Positions 45,148 to 53,621 of a DNA stretch of 58,900 bases are shown here, in pieces (position 1 is the first letter of the stretch; every line of letters starts with the position of its first letter). Origin of the DNA: an uncultured Erysipelotrichaceae bacterium (GTDB lineage Bacteria; Bacillota_I; Bacilli_A; RF39; UBA660); NCBI GenBank assembly GCA_902780585.1, contig CACZGA010000003.1:1-58900 (forward strand). The letters run 5' to 3'. The notes under the pieces are model-generated. The model searched no databases. It saw only the letters and a program-made list of their open reading frames with translations, and had not been told where the DNA came from. Position numbers and translations under genes: made by a program.

Positions 45148-45286
45148 GAATTATAAAGACAAACAAAGATTTTATAAAGAAAGAGCAAAACAAGAAAAAA
45201 TGTTTTTCATAAGCAAACCACCCAAAGTCTTAGATAAAGGTGAAAAAGGTAGAACTTATGTGAAACCTAAAGAAGAGAAGAAGTAA
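45137..45286 (+). CDS. Hypothetical 49-residue protein
   Basis: Very basic (KDKQRFYKERAKQEK); overlaps the helicase end. Possibly nucleic-acid binding. Confidence 0.45.
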   Translation: MGFENYKDKQRFYKERAKQEKMFFISKPPKVLDKGEKGRTYVKPKEEKK

Positions 45287-45298
45287 TGAGGTAATTTT

Positions 45299-45553
45299 AT
45301 GGGAAGAAGAAAAAACACTGAAATAATAGAATATATGGATGAAGCTTGTGATAAAGTATGGTATATGAGAAGTACACCATGTGATAATCCAGAAATTGAA
45401 AAAGGAAGATTAAAAGCTATAAAACGAGTAGAAAAAGAGTTTCCGGAAGTTAAAGAAGGATTTGATACTTGGGATTGTGGTTTTTGGAATGGTGTATTAG
45501 GAACACTTCGTTGGGTTCTTGGTGATGAAGAAAAAGATAATTTAGACACATAG
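45299..45553 (+). CDS. Hypothetical protein
   Basis: 84 residues with GFDTWDCGFWNGVLGTLRWVLGDEEKD, a segment frequent in gut phage small proteins. Unknown function. Confidence 0.55.
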   Translation: MGRRKNTEIIEYMDEACDKVWYMRSTPCDNPEIEKGRLKAIKRVEKEFPEVKEGFDTWDCGFWNGVLGTLRWVLGDEEKDNLDT

Positions 45554-45561
45554 GTGATTAT

Positions 45562-46434
45562 ATGAGTTTTGACGAATTGTTAGACAGAGTTTGGTATTAT
45601 GATATAGAAATTTTTGCACACGATTCACTAATAGTTTTCATATCACACAAAACACAAGAAAGAGTATATTTTCATAATTCTATACCAAACGATATACAAA
45701 ACTTTTTAGATATTAATGATCCAATACTTATAGGTTACAATTGTAATAATTATGACAAATGGATACTTAAATGTTGGTTAGCTGGATATACACCAGAAGA
45801 ATTAAAAGAAGTAAATGATTATATAATAAATGGTGGAAAAGGTTGGGAAATAGATTGTGGTCGAATCAATCTACCAATACATTGGGACTTGTTTAACGAA
45901 ATTAATCCTAGAAAATCTTTAAAAGAATGTGAGGGTCACATGAAATTAGATATAACAGAAACCACAGTTCCTTTTGATTTACCAACAAAGTGGACTAAAC
46001 AACAATTTGAAGAAGTTTTATATTATTGTACATGTGATGTTAAAGCTCTTATTCCACTTTTTGAAAAAATGAGAGATGGATATTTAGCTAAATATACTAT
46101 ATGTGAAATGGGTAATATTCCGTTTGATTATGGTTTAAGTTTAACAAATGCTAATTTAACTGCAACATTTCTACACGCTGAAAGAAAAGAACATGATGAT
46201 AAAAATGATTATCAATATCCAAGTAACTTTGAATTAGAAAAAATTTTACCAGAAGTTAAAGAATATTTTGATTCATTTATACGTGGAGAAATAGATATTG
46301 ATGATAAAAATTTACCCATTAATTTAGATGGTATGAGAGGTAATGTTGGGGCTGGTGGGATCCATTTAGCTTTAGATAATTATATTTTTGAAAGCGAAGA
46401 TTTTAATGTAGGTGATTATTATGAGCAAAATTAA
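45562..46434 (+). CDS. Family B DNA polymerase, N-terminal exonuclease part (split gene)
   Basis: 290 residues carrying the 3'-5' exonuclease: WYYDIEIF (exo I, D-x-E), GYNCNNYDKWIL (exo II) and YYCTCDVKAL (exo III). It ends with GGIHLALDNYIFESEDFNVGDYYEQN, just where the palm domain (motif A) should begin. The palm continues after the inserted HNH gene. The true end of host sequence is uncertain. Confidence 0.82.
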   Translation: MSFDELLDRVWYYDIEIFAHDSLIVFISHKTQERVYFHNSIPNDIQNFLDINDPILIGYNCNNYDKWILKCWLAGYTPEELKEVNDYIINGGKGWEIDCGRINLPIHWDLFNEINPRKSLKECEGHMKLDITETTVPFDLPTKWTKQQFEEVLYYCTCDVKALIPLFEKMRDGYLAKYTICEMGNIPFDYGLSLTNANLTATFLHAERKEHDDKNDYQYPSNFELEKILPEVKEYFDSFIRGEIDIDDKNLPINLDGMRGNVGAGGIHLALDNYIFESEDFNVGDYYEQN

Positions 46435-47077
46435 AGATTTAACAGGTAAAAAATTTGGAATGGTTACTGTTATTAAGTTAGATAGAATAGAAAATAGAAG
46501 AACATATTGGATATGTAAATGTGATTGTGGCAACATTTTTACTCGTAGGTCTGATATAATCCAAAATAAAGAGGTTAAAAGTTGTGGTTGTTATCAAAAA
46601 GAAAATAATAAAATTATAGGAACTTTACATGGAGATGGTTCTAAAAAATCTAAATATCATCGGTTATATCAATGTTATCAAAGTATGAAACAAAGATGTT
46701 ATAACCCTAATTGTATTCAATTTAAAGATTGGGGTGGACGTGGTATAAAAGTGTGTGATGAGTGGAAAAATGATTATTTAAAATTTAAAAAATGGGCTTT
46801 ATCACATGGTTATCATGATGAATTGACACTTGACAGAATAAAGGTTAATAGAAATTACGAACCTAATAATTGTAGATGGATAACTAAAATTGAACAAAAT
46901 AGAAATACTAGAAAATGTAAACATTTTCTTATAAATAATAAAGATTATACAATACCTTTGTTATCTAAAAAATTAGGTATAAGTGATGATACAATACATT
47001 ATTGGTTAAAAAAAGGATGTGATATAAATTATATATTAAAACGTTTTAAAAGTAATAAGGAGGTGGTTAGGGAGTGA
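46421..47077 (+). CDS. HNH/AP2-type homing endonuclease inserted in polymerase gene
   Basis: 218 residues. An N-terminal zinc-finger-like block (CKCDCGN...SCGC) is followed by the HNH-like core (CYNPNCIQFKDWGGRGI, LTLDRIKVNRNYEPNNCRW) and a C-terminal helix-turn-helix (LSKKLGISDDTIHYWLKK). The ATG overlaps the end of the polymerase N-part, and the stop overlaps the GTG that opens the C-part. Its last codons (Asn-Lys-Glu-Val-Val) encode AAGGAGGTGG. Confidence 0.85.
   Translation: MSKIKDLTGKKFGMVTVIKLDRIENRRTYWICKCDCGNIFTRRSDIIQNKEVKSCGCYQKENNKIIGTLHGDGSKKSKYHRLYQCYQSMKQRCYNPNCIQFKDWGGRGIKVCDEWKNDYLKFKKWALSHGYHDELTLDRIKVNRNYEPNNCRWITKIEQNRNTRKCKHFLINNKDYTIPLLSKKLGISDDTIHYWLKKGCDINYILKRFKSNKEVVRE
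47057..47066 (+). promoter_or_regulatory. Ribosome binding site encoded within the HNH 3' end
   Basis: AAGGAGGTGG, 10 nt from the GTG at 47074 that would start the polymerase C-part. Confidence 0.7.
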
Positions 47078-48194
47078 AAAGGCTATTATTAAATTATGAT
47101 GTAGCCTCACTTCGGTGAGATCTATATCCAAGTTTAATTTGTGAATATGGCTATTCTAGTAGAAATCAACCTGATGCTAATTTATATAAAGAGTTGAGAG
47201 AAACTAGAATAAAAGCCAAACATAGTGGTGATAAAAAAACAGCTAATGCTTTAAAACTCCCTCTCTGAATACTTATTATGGAGCTTTAGGTGCTAGATGG
47301 AACAATCTTTTTGATTTAAAACAATGTAGATCAATTTGTATTTCAGGTCAGTGTGCTTTGCTTATTTTAATATATGATTTACGAAAGATACCAACTTTAA
47401 AATGTATTAGCTCTAACACCGATGCTTGTCAATTCGAAGTCGATGATACTTATATGAATGACGTTCAAGAAGTAATTAATAATTGGCAAAAAAGATATAG
47501 ACTTGAATTAGAACGTGATGATGTTTTAAAAATAGTTATGAAAGACATCAATAATTATTGTGAAATACTTCAAACAAATAAAGGAAAACAAGTAAATTTT
47601 AAAGGTGGTTGTTTTGCGGGTTGTCCTGATATAAAAATACATGAAAATGGTAAATTAGAAACAATATATAAAGATAGTTATAAAGCAAATTCTATGGTAA
47701 TTGTAGCAGAAGCTATTTTAAAATATTTATTGTTTAACATACCTATTGAGAAAACTATCAATAATTGTAATGATATCTTCAAATTTCAACAGATATCCCA
47801 CCTAGGCTCTACCTACGAAAAGTGTGTTCAAGAGTCAGAAAATGGTGATATAGAACTTCAAAGGAACAATCGTATATACGCTGGTCTTAAACCAAGTGGT
47901 GTAATAATAAAAGTAAAACCGAATGGTAGACGTGATTCACTTGCGAATTGTCCTCCAAACCCGATAGTCGACAATGGTAATAAATGCACTATTGAAGATA
48001 TAAACAAGGAATGGTATATTGAGTTTGCACAGGAAAAAGCAAACGATTTCTTAGGTATACCTAGGCTTGATAGTTTGAAAAAAGAAGAACTTTTAGAAAG
48101 AGCTAAAGGTTTGGGCTTAGAAATAGATAAAAAAACAAAAAAAGATGATATAATAAAGATGATAAAAAATAAAGAAAGAAATGAGGTAAAAAAT
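47074..48194 (+). CDS. Family B DNA polymerase, C-terminal palm part, with two reading interruptions
   Basis: The GTG start gives VKRLLLNYDVASL, the first half of motif A. Then CGG-TGA-GAT intervenes before LYPSLICEYGY, the second half, in the same frame. The reading continues to ALKLPL, then a 2-nt offset before NTYYGALGA, motif B. After that the frame stays open: SSNTDACQFEV (motif C), KDINNYCEIL, and a SAP-like LLERAKGLGLEIDKK end, running without a stop into the ERF gene. All three palm motifs are therefore present but not in one frame. Either the gene decays, or ribosomes bypass both points; see findings. Confidence 0.6.
47106..47119 (+). other. UUCG hairpin with in-frame UGA in polymerase motif A
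   Basis: CTCAC-TTCG-GTGAG, a perfect 5-bp stem with the C(UUCG)G tetraloop. The TGA (47116-47118) is in frame. It interrupts the codons for Ser-Leu-Tyr-Pro. Confidence 0.9.
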
Positions 48195-49073
48195 ATGGCT
48201 ACAAAGCAAGATATTGAAAAAGAGCTGGAAGAAACAAAAGAAAAATTAAATAAAGCCGTTACACAAAACGAGCAATTAATGAATAAGATTAAAGAAAGTG
48301 AGAATGTAAAAGAAATGAAGTTTGCTGATGAAAGATTAAATGATAATATTATGTTACAAAGTTCTTTATACAAGAAAATAAACGAACTAAGAAAATATAT
48401 TAGGAGTGTCGATTTTGTATATGATGAAGAATTGCCTAGTAATTTGGGTGGTGGAGAATATTATAGTATAGGACAATTATACGATGCTTTACAAAAAGGT
48501 TGTTTAGAAGTTGGATTAGATTTTAGTCACGATGTTGTCGAAGTTATTAGCTTTGATAAAGAACTTGTAAAACCAAGTGGTAAATTACCAATCCATGTTG
48601 CAACCGTTAAAACAAAATCGACATTAACTGATATAAACACCGGGATTAGTAAAGATTATATTACAATAGCACAAGGTAGTGATACAATTGATAAAGCTAT
48701 TAGCGGTGCAAGTACGCTAGCGTTTAGACAATGGTTTACAAAGAATTTCTCTCCTAAAAATGCTAATGATGATGACAATGTTGATGAAACACCAAAGAGT
48801 GAAGAACCTAAAGTTCCAGTATACATTCCTGAAAGCAAAAAAGAAGAAATAAAAGAAGAAGTTGTAAAACAAGTACAACAAGAAGATAGTGATGATGAAG
48901 ATATTAAAGTAATCTGTCAGAACATAATGGCAATCAGAGAAAAGACAGGAAATGAAGAATACGGAAAAACTACAATGCAAGCTTTAATGAGTGGTATTTT
49001 AAGCAGTGCTGATATTTTAGAAATTGACTTAAAGATTAAACAGAAAATGGAGAGTGTTGGATTGAATGTATGA
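48195..49073 (+). CDS. ERF-family single-strand annealing protein
   Basis: 292 residues from the ATG after GAGGTAAAAAAT. A coiled-coil N-terminus is followed by the ERF domain (YKKINELRKYIRSVDF, GGGEYYSIGQLYDAL, DKAISGASTLAFRQWF) and an acidic linker with a helical C-terminus. Works with the exonuclease at 49736 in recombination. It is in the same open frame as the polymerase end. Confidence 0.82.
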   Translation: MATKQDIEKELEETKEKLNKAVTQNEQLMNKIKESENVKEMKFADERLNDNIMLQSSLYKKINELRKYIRSVDFVYDEELPSNLGGGEYYSIGQLYDALQKGCLEVGLDFSHDVVEVISFDKELVKPSGKLPIHVATVKTKSTLTDINTGISKDYITIAQGSDTIDKAISGASTLAFRQWFTKNFSPKNANDDDNVDETPKSEEPKVPVYIPESKKEEIKEEVVKQVQQEDSDDEDIKVICQNIMAIREKTGNEEYGKTTMQALMSGILSSADILEIDLKIKQKMESVGLNV

Positions 49074-49752
49074 AGATGTTGAAATTAACTCCAAAAGATG
49101 GTTTGATTTAAAAGACTTGAAAAACGAGGAATGGAAAGACATCAAGGATTTTGAAAATTTGTACCAGGTTAGTAATTATGCGAGAATAAAGAGCTTATAT
49201 AAACCATCTATTAAAAACCAATATATGTATGATAGAATCATGAAAATAAAACCTAATAAATTAGGATATTCGACTGTTCATTTTATTCATAACGGTAAGG
49301 AATATAGAAAATTATTACATATATTGGTTGCTGAAACATTTATACCTAATCCAAATAATCTTCCACAAGTATTGCACAAAAAAGCAACTTTAGATGGTGG
49401 GACTGATAGAGTTGACAATTTATATTGGGGTACACAGAAAGACAACATGCGTGATAGAAAAAATGAAGGTAAATTTGTTGTAAGCGAAGAAACTAGAAGT
49501 AAAATAAGTGTTTCGCAAAAAATAAAAATAAATCAATATGATTTAAACGGGAACTATATCAAAACATGGGATAGTGCATCTGATGTAAAAAAGGAATTAA
49601 ATATTGATGACAGCACGATACGAAAATGTTGTAGAGGTGTTAAAAAATCTTGTGGTGGTTTCCAATGGAGAAAATTTAACAATAACACAGAAAACATTAA
49701 AAAATATAGTATATTGAAAAGAAAGGAAATTAAAAATGGAATGGAAATATAG
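49066..49752 (+). CDS. NUMOD4/HNH homing endonuclease
   Basis: 228 residues. NUMOD4 (EEWKDIKDFENLYQVSNYARIKSLY), HNH core (LVAETFIPNPNNLPQVLHK, TDRVDNLYWGTQKDN) and a C-terminal NUMOD/IENR1-like repeat (INQYDLNGNYIKTWDSASDVKKEL). It sits between two intact genes, overlapping the end of ERF and carrying the ribosome binding site AAAGGAA of the exonuclease in its own 3' end. Confidence 0.88.
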   Translation: MYEDVEINSKRWFDLKDLKNEEWKDIKDFENLYQVSNYARIKSLYKPSIKNQYMYDRIMKIKPNKLGYSTVHFIHNGKEYRKLLHILVAETFIPNPNNLPQVLHKKATLDGGTDRVDNLYWGTQKDNMRDRKNEGKFVVSEETRSKISVSQKIKINQYDLNGNYIKTWDSASDVKKELNIDDSTIRKCCRGVKKSCGGFQWRKFNNNTENIKKYSILKRKEIKNGMEI

Positions 49753-50809
49753 TGAAGATAATAAACATATAGTGTTAGAAAAACAACCTAGTAGATTCAA
49801 ATATTTGACGGGTACCAGATTGGCTAGTTGTCTAGGTTTAAACCCTTATTCAACACCGTTTCAAATTTGGTGTGAATGTACAAGATTAGTCACTCCACCG
49901 TTTGAAGAAACCATATATACAAAAGCAGGACGTATTATAGAACCTAAACAAAGAGAATATGTTAGCGAAAAGTTCCCAAATATTGTATCTCCAGAAGAAT
50001 ATTTCGGAGATATATTCGAACAAGTCAGATGGAATTTTTTCAATGATGAACAAAAACCATTCGCCGGTTGTTGGGATGCTGTTAGTACAAAAGACAATAA
50101 ACGTGATATAACAATGGTTGTAGAATTTAAGACAGCTAGTGATCCTAGAAAATGGGATAATACAATACCTGTTTATTACGAATTACAAGGTTGTTTATAT
50201 GCCAAGCTGTTAGGTTTAGATAGAGTTTTATTTGTTGCTAGTTTTTTAGATAAATTAGATTATGCTCATCCAGAAAATTTTATACCAAATGAAGAAAACA
50301 CAATAATGATAGTTAAAAAACTAAAAGATGTAACTATTGAGATGAATGGTGAATACCTTAGTATTGACGAAGTTTTGGAAAAGGCAAAAGATTTTTGGAA
50401 AAATTACGTAGAAACAGGTATAAGTCCGGAGTTTGACGAAACAAAAGACAAAGAATATTTAGATATTATAAGAACAAGCAAACCAATTAATGACAACTCT
50501 CTTGAAGATTTATGTGATAGGGCTATGGAATTGGTTAAAGAAATAGACATGCTAAAAGAAAATAGCGGTATTTCTAGTAAAGAAAAAGAACTTAAAATAT
50601 TAGAAGAAAGCATAAAAAAAGGCTTAATGGACAATTTACAAGACGGAGAAACAAAGATAAGTTGTAAACAATATTCCTTAAACGGAACAATTAAAGAAAA
50701 ATTTAATGAAAAACAATTTAAAAAAGAGAATCCAAAAATATATGAAAAGTACCTTGAAGAAGAATTAACATATAGGCTTACAAAAAGCAAAGGTGAGATT
50801 GATGATTAA
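49736..50809 (+). CDS. YqaJ-type recombination exonuclease
   Basis: 357 residues with LTGTRLASCLGLNPYSTPFQIW, KAGRIIEPKQREYV, CWDAVSTKD (catalytic D) and VVEFKTASD (ExK), the lambda-exo/YqaJ fold; the C-terminus is helical. It resects double-strand ends for ERF. Confidence 0.85.
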   Translation: MEWKYSEDNKHIVLEKQPSRFKYLTGTRLASCLGLNPYSTPFQIWCECTRLVTPPFEETIYTKAGRIIEPKQREYVSEKFPNIVSPEEYFGDIFEQVRWNFFNDEQKPFAGCWDAVSTKDNKRDITMVVEFKTASDPRKWDNTIPVYYELQGCLYAKLLGLDRVLFVASFLDKLDYAHPENFIPNEENTIMIVKKLKDVTIEMNGEYLSIDEVLEKAKDFWKNYVETGISPEFDETKDKEYLDIIRTSKPINDNSLEDLCDRAMELVKEIDMLKENSGISSKEKELKILEESIKKGLMDNLQDGETKISCKQYSLNGTIKEKFNEKQFKKENPKIYEKYLEEELTYRLTKSKGEIDD

Positions 50810-51083
50810 TTTTAAAAATCCTGCCTGTGATAAAGAAAGTTTTCACGAATGGATAATGTCTTGTTGTGATACATTAATAAGAGAAGAAGACAAAATATTT
50901 AACATGACAAAAGATAAGACAAGGTTTATTGATATAACCTTTCCTTTAAGAGTCGGAGAAACACCAACCATGCTTATACAGATAGAAAAGATCGTGCAGA
51001 ATAGCGAAGATAAAATATTTATTATAAAAAATTTAGAAGATAGGGAGATTGATAGATATGAAAATAAAGATGACAATGAGTAA
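50802..51083 (+). CDS. Hypothetical protein in recombination operon
   Basis: 93 residues from MINFKNPACDKESFHEWIMSCC; unknown. It overlaps the exonuclease and the next gene. Confidence 0.5.
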   Translation: MINFKNPACDKESFHEWIMSCCDTLIREEDKIFNMTKDKTRFIDITFPLRVGETPTMLIQIEKIVQNSEDKIFIIKNLEDREIDRYENKDDNE

Positions 51084-51501
51084 TAATTTTAAATTAGTAC
51101 CAGAAGGAGAAAGAACGTTAAAGATAGTAAAATCAGAATGTTCTCCAAGTGGAAAACCTAACAAATGGACATTAACTTTTGAAGATAGTGAAGGTGGTTT
51201 TATCTATAACAGATTCGACTTGAAGAATGATAAATCTTTATACGCAATGGCTAAGTTTGTTGAAGAAGTTTTAGATATGAAAGATGGAGAAGAATTTGAT
51301 ACCACAAAAGACCCACAAAGATGTGTTGGTCTTGTGATAAATGCAAACGTTATCCACACCGAAGGAAGTCAATGCGATGACGAAGGAAACCCAAGGATTT
51401 TCGCAAACATTGAAAACAAAAGTGTTAAATTAGCTAAAGAAGATACTAGTGAATCACCAAGAAATTCCATTGTAACATCTGTTTCTGATTTAGATATTTA
51501 G
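51058..51501 (+). CDS. ssDNA-binding-like protein (DUF669 type)
   Basis: 147 residues; PEGERTLKIVKSECSPSGKPNKWTLTFEDSEGG and FDLKNDKSLYAMAKFVEEVL match the DUF669 pattern found beside phage recombinases. Last gene of the early operon, followed by a terminator. Confidence 0.65.
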   Translation: MKIKMTMSNNFKLVPEGERTLKIVKSECSPSGKPNKWTLTFEDSEGGFIYNRFDLKNDKSLYAMAKFVEEVLDMKDGEEFDTTKDPQRCVGLVINANVIHTEGSQCDDEGNPRIFANIENKSVKLAKEDTSESPRNSIVTSVSDLDI

Positions 51502-51503
51502 AA

Positions 51504-51528
51504 TGAGAACCTTACGGTTCTTTTTTTT
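51504..51528 (+). terminator. Terminator of the early operon
   Basis: AGAACC, TTAC, GGTTCT followed by nine T. Confidence 0.9.
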
Positions 51529-51539
51529 TATGTATAAAA

Positions 51540-51722
51540 TGTGAACTTTTGAGAAATAAAACGTGTCGTTTCTGATTTAGAAAATAATATATAATCTTAT
51601 TAGAAAGCGAGATAAAATCCGTTTTCTGTTTACCTTATCTACGGAGGTGTGAGTTTAAATTCAGATTTATATCGGTTTATTCTCACCCTCCCTTTTATTT
51701 TGTTTTGAAAGAGAGTGAGTAT
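51540..51722 (+). promoter_or_regulatory. Structured leader of the right structural operon
   Basis: No gene. A TATAAT (about 51591) with no good -35 may be the -10. The following RNA can form AGATAA/TTATCT with CCGT/ACGG nested, and GGAGGTGTGAG with CTCACCCTCC, about 10 bp, which hides a GGAGG. This looks like a regulatory leader. Confidence 0.5.
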
Positions 51723-52337
51723 ATGTTTGGGAACAATTATCCAAGAGGGTACGCAAATAATTATCAGAATACATTGAATCAACAAAATTTATATGAACAG
51801 AATATGTCGGATCAGATAGATGCTCAAATAAATCAATTAGTTGGTATGAAAAACCAATTACGAAATAACAACAGCCAACAATCACAACAACAGCCTACCG
51901 CCATCAATCAGACTTTTCAATTATCGCCAAACGGTGGTGGTATGAAATACGCCAATTCCATTGAAGATGTTAATAAAGAAACGGTGTTTTATGATACACC
52001 ATTCTTTAGCAAAGACTTTAGTGTATTATGGATTAAAAACGCCACAGGAGACATAAAAGCGTATGAGTTAAGCGAAATAATTCAAAAGGATGAAAAGGAT
52101 CTACAGATAGAGTTTCTACAAGCACAACAAGAAGAAAAAGACAATAAAATAGATTATCTACAAGCTCAAATAAATAGTTTAAGAAAAGAGATGAAAATGA
52201 ATGAACAATATGCTACAAATGTTATTCAATCAGAAGATGAAACAGATACCACAGAACTTGATGGGTCAGTTGGAGAGACAACTAAAAATGCGAAATCCAC
52301 AAGCGTATCGAGAGTTTCAACAAGCAAGAAAAAATAA
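51723..52337 (+). CDS. Probable virion-associated protein
   Basis: 204 residues from MFGNNYPRGYANN, with Gln/Asn-rich N-terminus, a central FYDTPFFSKDFSVLWIKNATGDIKAYEL block and a coiled coil. The block is common in gut phages, often in structural neighbourhoods. Exact role unknown. Confidence 0.55.
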   Translation: MFGNNYPRGYANNYQNTLNQQNLYEQNMSDQIDAQINQLVGMKNQLRNNNSQQSQQQPTAINQTFQLSPNGGGMKYANSIEDVNKETVFYDTPFFSKDFSVLWIKNATGDIKAYELSEIIQKDEKDLQIEFLQAQQEEKDNKIDYLQAQINSLRKEMKMNEQYATNVIQSEDETDTTELDGSVGETTKNAKSTSVSRVSTSKKK

Positions 52338-52464
52338 TGTAAATCCCAATGAATATCTAAATAAAGTAGTTGGTGGTTTTAACCCTCAACAACAACAAGA
52401 ATGGAATAGAATGATGGGGCAATTTAATCAACCTATGAATAAAGACGAAAGTAAACAAGGTTAG
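52201..52464 (+). CDS. Small Gln/Asn-rich protein in overlapping frame
   Basis: 87 residues overlapping the previous gene by 137 nt. NPQAYREFQQARKNNVNPNEYLNKVVGGF is a pattern I recall from gut phages. Despite the overlap the composition is coding-like. Confidence 0.55.
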   Translation: MNNMLQMLFNQKMKQIPQNLMGQLERQLKMRNPQAYREFQQARKNNVNPNEYLNKVVGGFNPQQQQEWNRMMGQFNQPMNKDESKQG

Positions 52465-52552
52465 AAGCCTTATAGGAGGATATTTGCTAGATAAGTATCT
52501 TCCTATAAACTTTCTAGCAGTTTAAATACAATTAGAAAGGAGAAAGAAAGAA

Positions 52553-53440
52553 ATGAATGGAAATAGTGGAATAACTCCAACAGTTGAGTTAGCTACTACA
52601 AACGGAAACAACGGATACGGTTATCCATACCCTGTAATGCCTTTTTATGGTTCTAATGGAAACGATGGTTTCTTTGGTTCAGAAGGTATATGGGCAATTA
52701 TCATCTTGGCGCTTTTATTTGGTAACGGAGGTTTCGGCGGATTCGGCGGAGGATTCGGCGGAATGTATGAGTTCCCATGGTTATTAAACGGACAACAAGA
52801 AATCATGAGCAACACTAACAATGGATTTGATACATTACATTTATCAAACCAAGTTGAAGGTGTTCGTGATGGAATATCTGCATTAAGTAATCAATTATGT
52901 AATTGTTGTGCTGATATGAACCAAACTGTAGCAAACGGATTCTTTAATGCTGAAACATCTGCTAACGCGAGACAAGTCGCTAACATGCAACAATCATTTA
53001 ACAACCAAATGGGAATATTACAAGGTTTCAACAACATAGGAACACAATTATGTAATGCTTCTGCTGATAACCGCCTAGGAATTGCTAATTTAACAGCAAC
53101 TGTACTATCTGAAAATTGTGCAGATAGACAAGCATTATCAGAAGGTGTAAGAGATATTATTGCTAACCAAACATCTAGTGTACAGCGTATATTAGATCAA
53201 CTTTGCCAAGATAAGATAGATGCCAAGAATGATGAAATCGCACAACTAAGACAAGAGATCTTATACGCTAGAGGTCAAGCTAGCCAAGTGCAACAGACAG
53301 CTAATATCGTAAACGAAACGTACTCTAGACTTCGCGACTGTCCTATTGAAAGTACACCAATCTATGGACGCCAACCTATCTTTACATGTCCTAACAACAA
53401 CGGATGTGGATGTGGAACAAACTTTGCAACAAATTTTTAA
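52553..53440 (+). CDS. Conserved gut-phage protein with membrane helix, Gly-rich loop and Cys motifs
   Basis: 295 residues. A hydrophobic helix (IWAIIILALLFGNGGFGGFGGGFGG), then long amphipathic helices with LCNCCADMNQTVANGFFN and LCNASADNRLGIANL, then a Cys-rich end (CPNNNGCGCGTNF). Frequent in Firmicute gut phages; possibly virion or membrane. The leader holds a TATAGGA/TCCTATA hairpin at about 52472-52508. Confidence 0.6.
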   Translation: MNGNSGITPTVELATTNGNNGYGYPYPVMPFYGSNGNDGFFGSEGIWAIIILALLFGNGGFGGFGGGFGGMYEFPWLLNGQQEIMSNTNNGFDTLHLSNQVEGVRDGISALSNQLCNCCADMNQTVANGFFNAETSANARQVANMQQSFNNQMGILQGFNNIGTQLCNASADNRLGIANLTATVLSENCADRQALSEGVRDIIANQTSSVQRILDQLCQDKIDAKNDEIAQLRQEILYARGQASQVQQTANIVNETYSRLRDCPIESTPIYGRQPIFTCPNNNGCGCGTNFATNF

Positions 53441-53529
53441 AAGCAAATAGTCAATAATGACAAACCTGTTTATAGGAACTTGCTAGATTTTCACCACTTT
53501 TTATCGTTTTATGGTATTTTCTGGTGAAA

Positions 53530-53562
53530 ATAAGAGAATAGGCATAGTTCTATTCTCTTTTT
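53530..53562 (+). terminator. Intrinsic terminator
   Basis: AGAGAATAG, 8-nt loop, CTATTCTCT and seven T. It rules out an upstream start for the following gene. Confidence 0.88.
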
Positions 53563-53621
53563 TTATACAAATTGGGAATAGTATTCCCAAAATACATAAA
53601 TTAGAAGGGAGACAAGATAAA

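Noticed and set aside
45562..48194. Genome-wide UGA recoding as explanation for the polymerase interruption
   Set aside because: Many other genes end cleanly at UGA with ATGA overlaps, so UGA is a normal stop here; recoding would also not fix the motif B offset.
53511..53621. Upstream start extending the decoration-like protein by 37 residues
   Set aside because: The extension lies across an intrinsic terminator (53530-53562); the ATG at 53622 has a good ribosome binding site.
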